In this document: positions 52,620-61,043 of the stretch, in pieces
How positions within the stretch are numbered: the first letter of the stretch is position 1
How the letters are laid out: each line of letters begins with the position of its first letter
Assembly (NCBI RefSeq): GCF_007678455.1
Contig: NZ_VEEP01000006.1
Span: 278,001-342,000, forward strand
Length of the DNA: 64,000 bases
Direction: 5' to 3'
DNA from: Cytobacillus oceanisediminis 2691
GTDB taxonomy: Bacteria; Bacillota; Bacilli; Bacillales; Cytobacillaceae
Translations under genes and position numbers: made by a program
The notes under the pieces: model-generated
Database searches by the model: none
What the model was told of the DNA's origin: nothing
What the model saw: only the letters and a program-made list of their open reading frames with translations

Positions 52620-54299
52620 TTATTGTATAAATGTATTGAGCTGTTGCTCGACATTCGCAGAGACTGATCCGACGTCACCGATTATATACATGTGCTCCAT
52701 TTTCCCCTTATTGTTCACCAGGAAGTTATATACCTTACTTTCAAGTTTATTTGACGTAGTCAATAAAATAGGTGCTCCGAAGTAATTAGCCAGCGGCGCT
52801 CCTGATAAAGCATCCGGGAAAATATCCCCCCTGACAAAGGCAGTCGTACTTAAATCCATCCCAAAGTTATCCATTCCATATTTGGCAACATTGATTGAGA
52901 CTTCGTAACGGTCCTTACCGCTAATTCGCTTGACAATGGATCCGCTGCGTAATTGTTTTAGCTGTGTTGCGACATTGTCCTTCACCGTTGCAGGTCCTCC
53001 AACAATAATGAAATTCTTGATCTCCGGATGATTTTTGATGAAGGTTTGGATAGGATCTGGTACTTTTCCAGATTGGACCAACAGAATTGGCATCCCCATA
53101 GGACCAGCAATGGTAGAGGCAGAGAGAGCATCCGGGAACACTTCCCCACTCGCGATAATCGCTGTATCTGAACCAGAGTATTCAGAAACCCTTTCAGCAA
53201 CACTTGCAGAAACAGCATAACGATCTTTTCCGCCAATCCGATTGATTTCTTTAATCCCTAAATTCTTCAGTTGGCTTTCCACCTCAGGTGATACTGAGCC
53301 TGTTCCTCCTAAAATAATGGCATTTTCAGGTTGATAGTGTTCAAGTTTCATTACGACTCTATCAGACAGTTTATTGGTTGGCGTCAATAAGATAGGTGCC
53401 GTTTCGAGCGAAGCAAGCGGTCCTCCAGACAAAGCATCAGGATACATATCTCCTCGGGCAAGAATCACAGTATTACTGCCATATTCCCAATATTCCAGGG
53501 TACTGTATACTCCGCTTGTAACCCAGTATCGATCCTTCCCATATATTCTTGAAACTCCTGGCAGAGTAATATAATAGGATTCTGTTATTGAGTTTCCGGT
53601 AGGATTGTATGCCTCGAACGTGACTTCGTTAAAACCTTTTCCGAAAACTACATTATCCCAACGAAAATTACCTCCATTTGAAATAGAGAATCTTTCACTA
53701 TTCACAGATAATTCTAGCGTGTAACCCTTAAAATAACCTTCTACCGGATATACCGGTGATGACCCTTTAGGCAATCGAAATTCATTACTCTTCCAATTGG
53801 TTATCTCCAATTCAGGAAGAGTATTATCAGGAACTTGGGAGAAGGGTCCATTTAAATTGTAATCATAACCAACTGGGTTCTCGCTATATCCCATAACGAC
53901 AAAAGCATAGTATCCTGGAACCAGATCAAAGGTATTTTCAGCATCTTCTTCGATTATTTCCTGTAAATTCACATCATATATGAGAAATTCAATGTCCTCA
54001 TTATCCGCAAAATCAACAGTGAATTTTCCTCCGTTTGTTCCAAAGCGATACTCATGGATGTGGTAAGCATCCATCACACTTTGATAATTCACTGTTGTTG
54101 CTACTGGATCCGTATACAACTGCTGTTGAAATAAAGGTTCATTTCCATTCTGTGGTTTCTGCGAAAACAACATGTTAATTTTCGACTCTCTATCGGTCAG
54201 TTCGGAATCAAGGCCATAAGCATACGTCATATTACCAAATGGACTAGTTGCAAGCAGGAATGTAACTGACAATACAATCAGTCTTACTACAATCGACAA
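52620..54299 (-). CDS. Secreted cell-wall-binding repeat 2 (CWB2) protein, paralogue
   Basis: About 560 aa. A signal peptide (SIVVRLIVLSVTFLLATSPFG) is followed by an N-terminal beta-rich domain and three CWB2 repeats (about 250-345, 350-440 and 445-555), with RIGGKDRYAVS, RISGKDRYEVS, DALSG/DALSA and ILGGTGSVS segments. It parallels the protein at 41820-43502 along its whole length. TTG at 54299 is preferred: GGGGGA lies 9 nt upstream and the signal peptide begins there; the frame could also start at 54323. Likely wall-anchored. Confidence 0.85.
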   Translation of the reverse strand: MSIVVRLIVLSVTFLLATSPFGNMTYAYGLDSELTDRESKINMLFSQKPQNGNEPLFQQQLYTDPVATTVNYQSVMDAYHIHEYRFGTNGGKFTVDFADNEDIEFLIYDVNLQEIIEEDAENTFDLVPGYYAFVVMGYSENPVGYDYNLNGPFSQVPDNTLPELEITNWKSNEFRLPKGSSPVYPVEGYFKGYTLELSVNSERFSISNGGNFRWDNVVFGKGFNEVTFEAYNPTGNSITESYYITLPGVSRIYGKDRYWVTSGVYSTLEYWEYGSNTVILARGDMYPDALSGGPLASLETAPILLTPTNKLSDRVVMKLEHYQPENAIILGGTGSVSPEVESQLKNLGIKEINRIGGKDRYAVSASVAERVSEYSGSDTAIIASGEVFPDALSASTIAGPMGMPILLVQSGKVPDPIQTFIKNHPEIKNFIIVGGPATVKDNVATQLKQLRSGSIVKRISGKDRYEVSINVAKYGMDNFGMDLSTTAFVRGDIFPDALSGAPLANYFGAPILLTTSNKLESKVYNFLVNNKGKMEHMYIIGDVGSVSANVEQQLNTFIQ

Positions 54300-54323
54300 T
54301 GTAAGCAATCCCCCATTATACAA

Positions 54324-54632
54324 ATTTAATCTTCTATATTTTAATGGATATAACGGTAGGAAAAACGAGTACTTTTACCTATAAATTAAGTATTTTTTGT
54401 AAAATAGACGCGTAGATGAAAATGGGGATTTGCACGTATTCCATGCATTTATCCCATTGGAAAACTAAGGAAGAAAGCTTCTTCCCGGTGCTTCGCTAAA
54501 CAAAAAAACCGGCTGATTTTAGCCGGCATCAAAATTCGAGGGTATATTGGAGATCAGGTTATTGAATTTCTCTCTTGAAGGTCCTTAGTGAGGTGTTCCG
54601 AGGAAATTCGTAAGTGTATTTTATTTTCTTCG
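54324..54632. other. Gap between the second CWB2 gene and the small-ORF/ssb genes
   Basis: 309 bp, holding a terminator at 54499-54528. No gene seen. Confidence 0.6.
54499..54528 (-). terminator. Terminator of the ssbB operon
   Basis: On the minus strand GCCGGCT and AGCCGG pair around AAAATC and are followed by TTTTTTTGTTT. Confidence 0.9.
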
Positions 54633-54839
54633 TTATTTTCTGGCGTATTCTTTTCGGCTGGAATTAGGTCGTGGAGGCTCGGCTATAAAGGAGTAGACAC
54701 GATTGACCTGCTGTTCTTTGGAGGCAATTTCTAGCTGGCGGACACGCTTTGTAAGTTCATCAATCTTCTCATTGTTTTTTCCAACCATTTTAATCAGGCT
54801 GACCAGCAGCTTTTCGATTGAGTCGGATTCGTTATACAA
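54633..54839 (-). CDS. Small hypothetical coiled-coil protein
   Basis: A 68-aa charged helical protein ([20 protein letters not shown]...[21 protein letters not shown]), probably a coiled coil, with a basic tail. Its ATG overlaps the 3' end of the ssb gene by 8 bp, so it is translationally coupled and probably acts with it. No family recognised. Confidence 0.7.
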   Translation of the reverse strand: MYNESDSIEKLLVSLIKMVGKNNEKIDELTKRVRQLEIASKEQQVNRVYSFIAEPPRPNSSRKEYARK

Positions 54840-55248
54840 ATGGAAGCTCCTCTCTTTGCGGCACAGATGGGACGGGCTGCGGCGGCTGGGCCGGTTGCTG
54901 GGATTGGGGCGCTTCTTTGTTACTGACCGGTTTTGAACTTAAAAACCTGACTCCCTCGGCAACGACCTCGGTCACATAGACACGTTTCCCTTCCTGATTA
55001 TCATAGTGCCGTGTCTGGATTCGGCCGGTCACCCCAAGGACAGCGCCCTTTTTACAGTAGTTGGTCGTGTTCTCGGCCGTCTTGCCCCAGAGGATGCAAT
55101 GGACGAAGTCGGCTTCGATTTCGCCGCTTGCATTTTTATAATGCCGGTTGACTGCGAGCGTGATATTCGACACCGCCTTGCCCTCAGGCGTATACCTTAG
55201 GTCGGGATCACGCGTCAGCCTGCCTACTAGCGTTACTTGATTGATCAC
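54832..55248 (-). CDS. ssbB: Single-stranded DNA-binding protein (SsbB-like)
   Basis: A 138-aa SSB with an OB fold ([74 protein letters not shown]), then a short Gln/Pro-rich linker and an EELPFV tip. The linker is shorter than in housekeeping SsbA, as expected of the accessory SsbB/YwpH type. The tip carries one residue beyond the usual LPF. GTG at 55248 follows AAGGAGATGAAAAG; the longer frame to 55353 is upstream sequence. Confidence 0.9.
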   Translation of the reverse strand: MINQVTLVGRLTRDPDLRYTPEGKAVSNITLAVNRHYKNASGEIEADFVHCILWGKTAENTTNYCKKGAVLGVTGRIQTRHYDNQEGKRVYVTEVVAEGVRFLSSKPVSNKEAPQSQQPAQPPQPVPSVPQREELPFV

Positions 55249-55470
55249 CTTTTCATCTCCTTTCTCAGTTATAGCCTGATGATATTCCTTTTTAAGCCGG
55301 GAGTAAAATGTCGAAAATGAGCCTTTTTGCTGAAAAAATGGCTGTAACGGCATAAATTTTCAACCTATAAATCAGTTTTCAATTATACCCACCCTGCCAA
55401 AAATGAATTTTGCCTATTCAGAAATTTTTCTTTCGACAAAAGGTGTTTTTTTCGTTTTCGAGTTTCACTG

Positions 55471-55479
55471 TGTTATAAT
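55471..55479 (+). promoter_or_regulatory. Extended -10 promoter of ywpF
   Basis: TGTTATAAT (TG-N-TATAAT) lies 29 bp upstream of the ywpF ATG. The -35 region is weak. Confidence 0.55.
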
Positions 55480-55507
55480 TTGGACAAGTATACGGGAGGT
55501 GGTTGAC

Positions 55508-55942
55508 ATGAAGACGTTCAAGTTGATTTCAATGCAGCTGGCAGATGAGGATTCTTTAGTGGATATCGATATGGAAGACGGCCTGATTATCAACAAAGAG
55601 GATGACAAAGGCACCTGGCTTGTCGAGGTTTTTACCGACCATAAGTATATACCGTATTTCCAGGACGCATGCGACCACGACAAAGAAATCATCGTTCAAG
55701 TCGTCATCACCAAACGAGAAAACGACCCGGCTGCATTCCTTACGAAGGTTTGCTGTGTGAAGAAGCTTAAGAACCATGCCAGCATCCTTTTAACAGGAAA
55801 GCTGACAAAACCGAAGAGCGATTATCCGGAAAGGCTGCTCGAGTACCTGCTTGATAAAGGATACAAAGGCGACCAACTGCTCTCGGAATTCAAGGATAAA
55901 ATCACTACACGGCCGAAGATTCTGCAGCCAAAAAAAGTGTAA
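55508..55942 (+). CDS. ywpF: YwpF-like protein
   Basis: A 144-aa cytoplasmic protein beginning MKTFKLISMQLADEDSLVDID and containing GTWLVEVFTDHKYIPYF. It is close to B. subtilis YwpF in length and position (beside ssbB), function unknown. ATG at 55508 follows GGGAGGTGGTTGAC; the frame upstream to 55403 covers the promoter. Confidence 0.8.
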   Translation: MKTFKLISMQLADEDSLVDIDMEDGLIINKEDDKGTWLVEVFTDHKYIPYFQDACDHDKEIIVQVVITKRENDPAAFLTKVCCVKKLKNHASILLTGKLTKPKSDYPERLLEYLLDKGYKGDQLLSEFKDKITTRPKILQPKKV

Positions 55943-55944
55943 CC

Positions 55945-55974
55945 GAACTCCCGCTGACTGGCTGGAGTTTTTTT
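55945..55974 (+). terminator. Terminator of ywpF
   Basis: AACTCC and GGAGTT pair around a 12-nt loop and are followed by TTTTTT. Confidence 0.7.
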
Positions 55975-56011
55975 ATGCGAAAAATGGGTGAAGTACTGAA
56001 TGCAATATTAA

Positions 56012-56042
56012 AGGGCAGGAAATCCATCCCTGCCCGTTTTTC
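56012..56042. terminator. Bidirectional terminator
   Basis: GGGCAGG and CCTGCCC pair around AAATCCATC and are followed by GTTTTTC. It lies immediately downstream of the convergent lipoprotein gene. Confidence 0.75.
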
Positions 56043-56357
56043 TTACTCGTCCTCTTTATCCTTGTCATTCATATCGATGTTGTCTTCAACAGCATCCTCG
56101 CCTGGCTCATTGTTGTCCTTCATCATATCGCCGTCGTCGTCAGTGTTGACATCCGGAGTGTCTGGAACATTCTCATCATTATTATCGATTACGCCATCGT
56201 CATCGACATTTCCGTTATTATCGTTCATGTCATTATCCGTTGGATTCTCGATGTTATCATCCGGTGGAGGATTTTGATCGTCATTATTCGCGCAGCCAGC
56301 AAGGAACATAGCCGACAGCAAAGAACCGCCGATTAACATCAATAGCTTTTTCTTCAT
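56043..56357 (-). CDS. Asp/Asn-rich lipoprotein
   Basis: A 104-aa lipoprotein: lipobox LAGC at 19-22, followed by about 80 residues made almost wholly of Asp, Asn, Glu, Pro and Gly in no fixed repeat. The highly acidic, low-complexity exterior part is probably disordered and may bind cations or act as a spacer. No family recognised. An AAAGGGG site precedes the ATG. Confidence 0.75.
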   Translation of the reverse strand: MKKKLLMLIGGSLLSAMFLAGCANNDDQNPPPDDNIENPTDNDMNDNNGNVDDDGVIDNNDENVPDTPDVNTDDDGDMMKDNNEPGEDAVEDNIDMNDKDKEDE

Positions 56358-56598
56358 AGGTAAAAGCCCCTTTCATAAATAGGTAATTTGAGACCTGTTG
56401 CACGGGTCTGCAGTTAGATTGCCCACCTATGAAAAAAACTTGCATTATTTTGTAAAAAAAGATTTCAAATCGTTTATCTATAAAAAGGTAACACTATATG
56501 TTCAAAGAACCATTATTCACCGATAAAGTTTTTGATATACCCTCATCTTCTGTTGTCATACAATCCAAAAATGAAATAATCAATCGGCCTCTCCGTTT

Positions 56599-56691
56599 AA
56601 TCACTCCAAAATCGATGGCAATCACTACAAAACCGGAGTAAATCACTCCATTTTCTTCTAAAATCACTACAAAAAGAACTATAATCACTAC
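56599..56691. repeat. Five AATCACTMC motifs at exact 21-bp spacing
   Basis: AATCACTCC or AATCACTAC begins at 56599, 56620, 56641, 56662 and 56683; a degraded sixth copy (AATCAATCG) is at 56578. The 12-bp spacers vary. Two helical turns between copies put all motifs on one face of the DNA. Confidence 0.9.
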
Positions 56692-56705
56692 TTTTTACTA
56701 AATAT

Positions 56706-56736
56706 GTAAAAAAAGAACCCAATCTCAATTGGGCCC
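56706..56736 (-). terminator. Terminator of fabZ
   Basis: On the minus strand GGGCCCAATTGAGATTGGG forms an ATTGGG/CCCAAT-type stem followed by TTCTTTTTTT. Confidence 0.8.
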
Positions 56737-56745
56737 TCTAAATGA

Positions 56746-57168
56746 TTATTTTATCGCAAACGTAATTTCGGCTTCACAAGCCAATTCGCCATCAACTGTC
56801 GCAACTGCTTTTCCTTTGCCAATCGGTCCGCGAAGCTTGACCATTTCCACCTCAAGTCGAAGCTGGTCGCCTGGTTTCACCTGCCTTTTAAAACGGCAAT
56901 TGTCGATTCCAGCGAAAAAGCCAATTTTACCGCGGTTTTCTTCTAGTTTCAAAACAGCAACTGCCCCGACCTGCGCCAAAGCTTCAACGATCAGCACACC
57001 CGGCATAACCGGGTAATCCGGAAAATGTCCGTTGAAGAACTCTTCATTTGCCGTCACGTTTTTGATACCGACCGCCCTTTTGCCTTCTTCGATTTCAAGA
57101 ATTTTATCAACAAGCAGAAATGGATAGCGGTGCGGGATGATTTCTTTGATTTGAGTAATATCAAGCAT
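56746..57168 (-). CDS. fabZ: 3-hydroxyacyl-ACP dehydratase FabZ
   Basis: A 140-aa hotdog-fold dehydratase. The catalytic pair is His48 in [20 protein letters not shown] and Glu62. It removes water from 3-hydroxyacyl-ACP in fatty acid elongation. The length and position match YwpB/FabZ. AGGAGGTACTAAAAA precedes the ATG. It has its own terminator on each side, so it is monocistronic. Confidence 0.96.
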   Translation of the reverse strand: MLDITQIKEIIPHRYPFLLVDKILEIEEGKRAVGIKNVTANEEFFNGHFPDYPVMPGVLIVEALAQVGAVAVLKLEENRGKIGFFAGIDNCRFKRQVKPGDQLRLEVEMVKLRGPIGKGKAVATVDGELACEAEITFAIK

Positions 57169-57218
57169 TTTTTAGTACCTCCTACTAATACTTACTAACT
57201 ATTGTACTAAAAAACGCA

Positions 57219-57248
57219 ATTAAAAAGGAAGGGAAATCTCCCTTCCTT
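57219..57248 (-). terminator. Terminator after the epuA-like gene
   Basis: On the minus strand GGAAGGGA pairs with TCCCTTCC around GATT, followed by TTTTTAA. Confidence 0.85.
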
Positions 57249-57256
57249 CCGAAAAT

Positions 57257-57517
57257 TTATTCTTTATCGACCAAATCCATAATATGAGTCCAGGTAGACT
57301 TCTCAAAAACATCCTTCACTTTGCCGTTGCCCATTATTGCGTAGCCGAATATGGCGCCAAGCACAATGCTTGCAGCTAAAAGGACGATTACAATAATAAT
57401 CCGAAGCCAGATCGGAATAAGGCGAACCCGGATTCTTTTCTTTTTTTCGCGCGTGTTTTTTTCTTTTTTCATATCTTCACGCGTTATTGCTTCTTGATTA
57501 TTCTTGTTTAAAGCCAT
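57257..57517 (-). CDS. Small membrane protein, EpuA/RNA polymerase beta-subunit-annotated type
   Basis: An 86-aa protein with a basic cytoplasmic N-terminus, one membrane helix (about 37-62, LRIIIVIVLLAASIVLGAIFGYAIM) and a short outer tail. It resembles the EpuA family often misannotated as a DNA-directed RNA polymerase subunit beta. It is 18 bp downstream of flhP, the last gene of the flhO-flhP group. Function unknown. Confidence 0.75.
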   Translation of the reverse strand: MALNKNNQEAITREDMKKEKNTREKKKRIRVRLIPIWLRIIIVIVLLAASIVLGAIFGYAIMGNGKVKDVFEKSTWTHIMDLVDKE

Positions 57518-57535
57518 TGATTAGTTCTTCCCCTC

Positions 57536-58384
57536 TTAACGGATTCCGTTCACCAGCCCGAGCATTTGATCGGCCAGCGTAATCGATTTCGAGTGGAACT
57601 GGTAGCTCCTCTGTACATTGATTAAATCCGTCATTTCTTTACTCATGTCAACATTCGATTGCTCAAGCGAGCCCTGCTGGATCGAAACCCTGTTGCGCTG
57701 CTGACCATTGAGAGCGGTAAGGATGTCTGCCTCTTCCACTCCAAGTTCCGCTAGATTATCTGGCAATCCAAGCAGATTGCCGCCTTTTTGCTCCAAAAAC
57801 TGCGGCTTCTCTACCAATACTACACCAAGATTGAAATTCTGGCTCGTCCCATCGTACATTTCTGCTGAAAAACCGCCCGTTTCATTGATACGGAAGTTTT
57901 TCACATTGCCGGAAATCGTGACAGGCTGGCTGTTTTCATCCAGAATAGCATGCCCATCGCTATTGACCAGCATGGATTCATTATCAGACAGTGGTGTCAG
58001 ATACAGTGCACCATTGCGAGTCAAGCGCATTGCCGAGCTTCCGTCCTCATTGCGAACTAGCACCCGGTAAAATTGGCCTTCCGATGTGAAGGCTGTATCA
58101 AGCGAACGGCCAGTTGATTTCAGGTTTCCCTGAGATAACGTCAGTTGAACCTGTCCAAGTCTTGCTCCATTCCCCTGGCGGATGTTAAAAGGCGTCATCC
58201 GGTTCTGCGGCTCCAGCGCATTATTCGGCTGGTTCCGGTATTCCTGCACAAGCAAATCAGTGAAGGACGCATCCCGGCGCTTATATCCTGCAGTATCAAC
58301 ATTCGCCAGGTTGTGGCTGATCAGGTCCATCTGTTTTTGCAGCTGGGATAATGTATTTGTCGCGGTAATCATTGTTCTGTTCAT
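57536..58384 (-). CDS. flhP: Flagellar hook-basal body (rod) protein FlhP
   Basis: A 282-aa FlgE/FlgG-family protein. The N-terminal rod motif SHNLANVDTAGYKRRDASF (23-41) and C-terminal LEQSNVDMSKEMTDLINVQRSYQFHSKSITLADQMLGLVNGIR are complete. It assembles in the distal rod of the flagellum through the flagellar type III exporter. CGAGG lies upstream of the ATG. Confidence 0.93.
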   Translation of the reverse strand: MNRTMITATNTLSQLQKQMDLISHNLANVDTAGYKRRDASFTDLLVQEYRNQPNNALEPQNRMTPFNIRQGNGARLGQVQLTLSQGNLKSTGRSLDTAFTSEGQFYRVLVRNEDGSSAMRLTRNGALYLTPLSDNESMLVNSDGHAILDENSQPVTISGNVKNFRINETGGFSAEMYDGTSQNFNLGVVLVEKPQFLEQKGGNLLGLPDNLAELGVEEADILTALNGQQRNRVSIQQGSLEQSNVDMSKEMTDLINVQRSYQFHSKSITLADQMLGLVNGIR

Positions 58385-58484
58385 ATTTTATACCTCGATG
58401 CGTGCCATAACAGACACGGAATAGTTTGCACCGTTATTCGAATCCAGTTTTCCACCGGACTGGCAATGCGATCCAAAATACAAG

Positions 58485-59303
58485 TTACAGTCTTCCAATT
58501 TCGTTCGCAGCCTTCTCCATGCTTTTATCATAAGCCTGAAGGATCTTCTGGTTTGCCTCAAACGCGCGATATGCTGTCATCATGTCGGTCATAGTCTTAC
58601 TGATATCAACATTTGATTGTTCAAGAAAGCCCTGCTGTGTCCTGAATTGGACACCTTCAGCTCCAGTAGCATTCGGCAGCTCGCCGCCATCTTCAGTACG
58701 AAACAGGCCGTCTCCTTCTTTGATCATCCTGAGCGGGTTGTTTGCGTAGGCAACACCTAGTGCAGCAGTCTCTCCATTTTCACCAGTCAGCACACCGCCT
58801 TCACTGATGGTAAAACGGTCGCTTGAAAGCTGGATCTGCTGTCCGGCTGAATCAAGGACATAATGGCCGCTCCCCGTCGTTAAATACCCCTGCGCATTGA
58901 CTGTGAAATTTCCGTTCCTTGTATAACGAACCGTACCATCTGCATTGCGGACTGTAAAAAATACCGAGCCATTCTCCGGCATATTTATATCTAGCAGCGC
59001 GACATCCGTCTTCCGTCCAGTTTCACGTAAATCACCCTGAATGAACTTCGGGATCGCTTCCTGCATGTACACACCTGTATTGATTGTGCCAATCTCCTTG
59101 TTAAACGGAAGATTCAGGCCATTTTCTGTCGGAATTTGCTGCTTGTCAAAGCGTTGGAGCAGCATTTCCGGGAACGCCCTCATTCCCGCCTGGTCCGCCT
59201 TATAGCCTGGCGTATTGGCATTGGACATATTATTCGTCAGCATTTCGGTCCTGCGCTGCTGCGCAAGCATCCCGGAAGCCACTGTGTAAAAGCCTCTAAA
59301 CAT
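58485..59303 (-). CDS. flhO: Flagellar hook-basal body (rod) protein FlhO
   Basis: A 272-aa FlgG-like rod protein: MFRGFYTVASGMLAQQRRTEMLTNNMSNANTPGYKAD at the start and LEQSNVDISKTMTDMMTAYRAFEANQKILQAYDKSMEKAANEIGRL at the end. ATG at 59303 is chosen since AGAGGTGGAA precedes it and this matches the family start; the frame to 59387 is upstream sequence. Paired with flhP as in B. subtilis. Confidence 0.94.
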   Translation of the reverse strand: MFRGFYTVASGMLAQQRRTEMLTNNMSNANTPGYKADQAGMRAFPEMLLQRFDKQQIPTENGLNLPFNKEIGTINTGVYMQEAIPKFIQGDLRETGRKTDVALLDINMPENGSVFFTVRNADGTVRYTRNGNFTVNAQGYLTTGSGHYVLDSAGQQIQLSSDRFTISEGGVLTGENGETAALGVAYANNPLRMIKEGDGLFRTEDGGELPNATGAEGVQFRTQQGFLEQSNVDISKTMTDMMTAYRAFEANQKILQAYDKSMEKAANEIGRL

Positions 59304-59448
59304 ATTTCCACCTCTATTGGAAAAATCCCTATGACAGGAAATTTTTTCACTACTCTCTATTATAAGAAATATATCGGCAAGAAACATTAAAAATTTGCAG
59401 GAAAATGTAGGATTTTGGGTTTTATTCCAGAAAAATTGGGTAGAACAT

Positions 59449-59499
59449 AAAAAAATCTGGAATCCTGCGGCCTTTTAACCGAGAAAATTCCAGATTTTC
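59449..59499 (-). terminator. Terminator of mbl
   Basis: On the minus strand AAAATCTGGAAT and ATTCCAGATT pair around a long AT loop and are followed by TTTTTTATG. Confidence 0.8.
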
Positions 59500-59503
59500 T
59501 GTT

Positions 59504-60508
59504 TTATACAATTCTGCGGCGACCCGCGATTTTATCAATATTATCAAGCATGATACCCGTACCAATCGCTACGCAATCCATTGGATTATCAGCTATGAGC
59601 ACAGGAACTTTCAACTCTTCCTGCATCAGTTGGTCGATGCCGTGAAGCAATGCACCGCCGCCAGTCAGGATGACACCTCGATCAATGATGTCTGCAGACA
59701 ATTCAGGAGGAGTCTTCTCCAGAACTGTTTTTGCCGCTTGGACAATAACAGCAACAGATTCCCTCAATGCCTTTTCGATCTCATCAGAATGGACCGTAAT
59801 CGTGCGCGGAAGTCCAGATACCATATCACGTCCGCGGATTTCCATTTCCTCACTGCGGCCGCCCGGGAAGACAGTCCCAATTTGAATCTTGATGTTTTCA
59901 GCTGTACGCTCACCGATTAACAGCTTATATTCACGTTTAATATAACTTAAAATTTCTGAGTCGAACTTGTCACCGGCCATTTTTATTGACTGGGATGTAA
60001 CGATGTCTCCCATTGATAAGACCGCAACGTCAGTAGTACCTCCACCGATATCAACAACCATATTCCCGCTAGGCTGGAAGATATCCATGCCTGCGCCGAT
60101 GGCCGCAACCTTTGGTTCTTCTTCAAGATAAATCTTCTTGCCGCCGCTTTTTTCAGCTGCTTCCTTGATCGCCTTTTGCTCGACGCTTGTAATGTTCGTC
60201 GGACAGCAAATCAGGATGCGCGGTTTCGACAAGAACCCTTTTACATTCAATTTATTGATGAAATGTTTAAGCATGGATTCTGTTACATCGAAATCTGCGA
60301 TTACTCCATCTTTCAATGGACGAATCGCTACGATATTGCCAGGTGTACGCCCAACCATTTTGCGCGCTTCTTCCCCGACAGCCAAAACCTTATTCGTATT
60401 CTTATCAATCGCCACAACAGACGGTTCATTCAAGACAATTCCACGGCCCTTAACATGGATCAATACATTGGCAGTACCAAGGTCAATCCCAATATCCCTA
60501 GCAAACAT
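59504..60508 (-). CDS. mbl: MreB-like actin homologue Mbl
   Basis: A 334-aa actin-fold ATPase: IGIDLGTANVLIHVKGRGIVLNEPSVVAI, VGRTPGNIVAIRPLKDGVIADFDVTE, VDIGGGTTDVAVLSMG and LTGGGALLHGIDQLM. It polymerises under the membrane and guides sidewall peptidoglycan synthesis. Length matches Mbl (333 aa in B. subtilis). AAGGAGGAAAAAG precedes the ATG. In B. subtilis spoIIID lies just upstream; here that position is a 296-bp gap with no gene. Confidence 0.96.
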   Translation of the reverse strand: MFARDIGIDLGTANVLIHVKGRGIVLNEPSVVAIDKNTNKVLAVGEEARKMVGRTPGNIVAIRPLKDGVIADFDVTESMLKHFINKLNVKGFLSKPRILICCPTNITSVEQKAIKEAAEKSGGKKIYLEEEPKVAAIGAGMDIFQPSGNMVVDIGGGTTDVAVLSMGDIVTSQSIKMAGDKFDSEILSYIKREYKLLIGERTAENIKIQIGTVFPGGRSEEMEIRGRDMVSGLPRTITVHSDEIEKALRESVAVIVQAAKTVLEKTPPELSADIIDRGVILTGGGALLHGIDQLMQEELKVPVLIADNPMDCVAIGTGIMLDNIDKIAGRRRIV

Positions 60509-60804
60509 TCTTCTTTTTCCTCCTTGACAAATGCGCTGGCTGCGGCTGACTTTAGCCTCGTTATCTCAGCTGTCGAAACCCTCATCTATGTAAAAATAGA
60601 CCACTATGTCCGAGAATATTCAGACGTTGCCGCAATCTGCGAACCATATTCTACCCTAATTGTTTATTTTATCACAATTGTAATAAAGAAGTAACTAACT
60701 GTTAATAAATTTGATAGGTTTTGCGGAAATTTGTCATATTAGCGAAAATTCACGGTTTTTTTGTAAAATGGTAAAATAGAAAAAATGGAGAACGGAGGAA
60801 TCAT
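60509..60804. other. Divergent region between mbl and a small membrane protein gene
   Basis: 296 bp with no gene seen. spoIIID, which sits here in B. subtilis, is not present. Confidence 0.6.
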
Positions 60805-60999
60805 ATGGGCTTATTAACAGCAGCAGTCGTCGTAATCTTATTTCTTTCCTATACAGTCATTAAAAATTTGCGTCAATCCGCACAACGCGGCGAGGCACCA
60901 GATATCAGCAATCCATCCTCAGCACCCGACAGCATCGGAGGGGAAGGACGTGATTCGGATGATGATGGGGATAGTGATGGAGGGGATAGTGGGGATTAA
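60805..60999 (+). CDS. Small membrane protein with acidic tail
   Basis: A 64-aa protein: one N-terminal membrane helix (about 2-18) and a Ser/Asp/Gly-rich acidic tail ending GDSGD. CGGAGGAATCAT precedes the ATG. No family recognised. Confidence 0.65.
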   Translation: MGLLTAAVVVILFLSYTVIKNLRQSAQRGEAPDISNPSSAPDSIGGEGRDSDDDGDSDGGDSGD

Positions 61000-61043
61000 T
61001 TCTAGGACAGTAATTGCACACTTTAACATAGTTATATGGTGAA

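Larger units (their letters stand above)
56358..56745. other. Gap downstream of fabZ with 21-bp iterons
   Basis: 388 bp. An array of five 9-bp motifs at exact 21-bp spacing fills 56599-56691. The rest holds the fabZ terminator (56706) and an AT-rich stretch. Confidence 0.7.

Noticed and set aside
56494..56688. 64-aa minus-strand frame with GVI/VVI heptads
   Set aside because: It is produced by the 21-bp DNA repeat, whose period is a multiple of three, and has no ribosome binding site.
56599..56691. CRISPR array
   Set aside because: The repeat is only 9 bp with 12-bp spacers; this is an iteron-like array, not a CRISPR.
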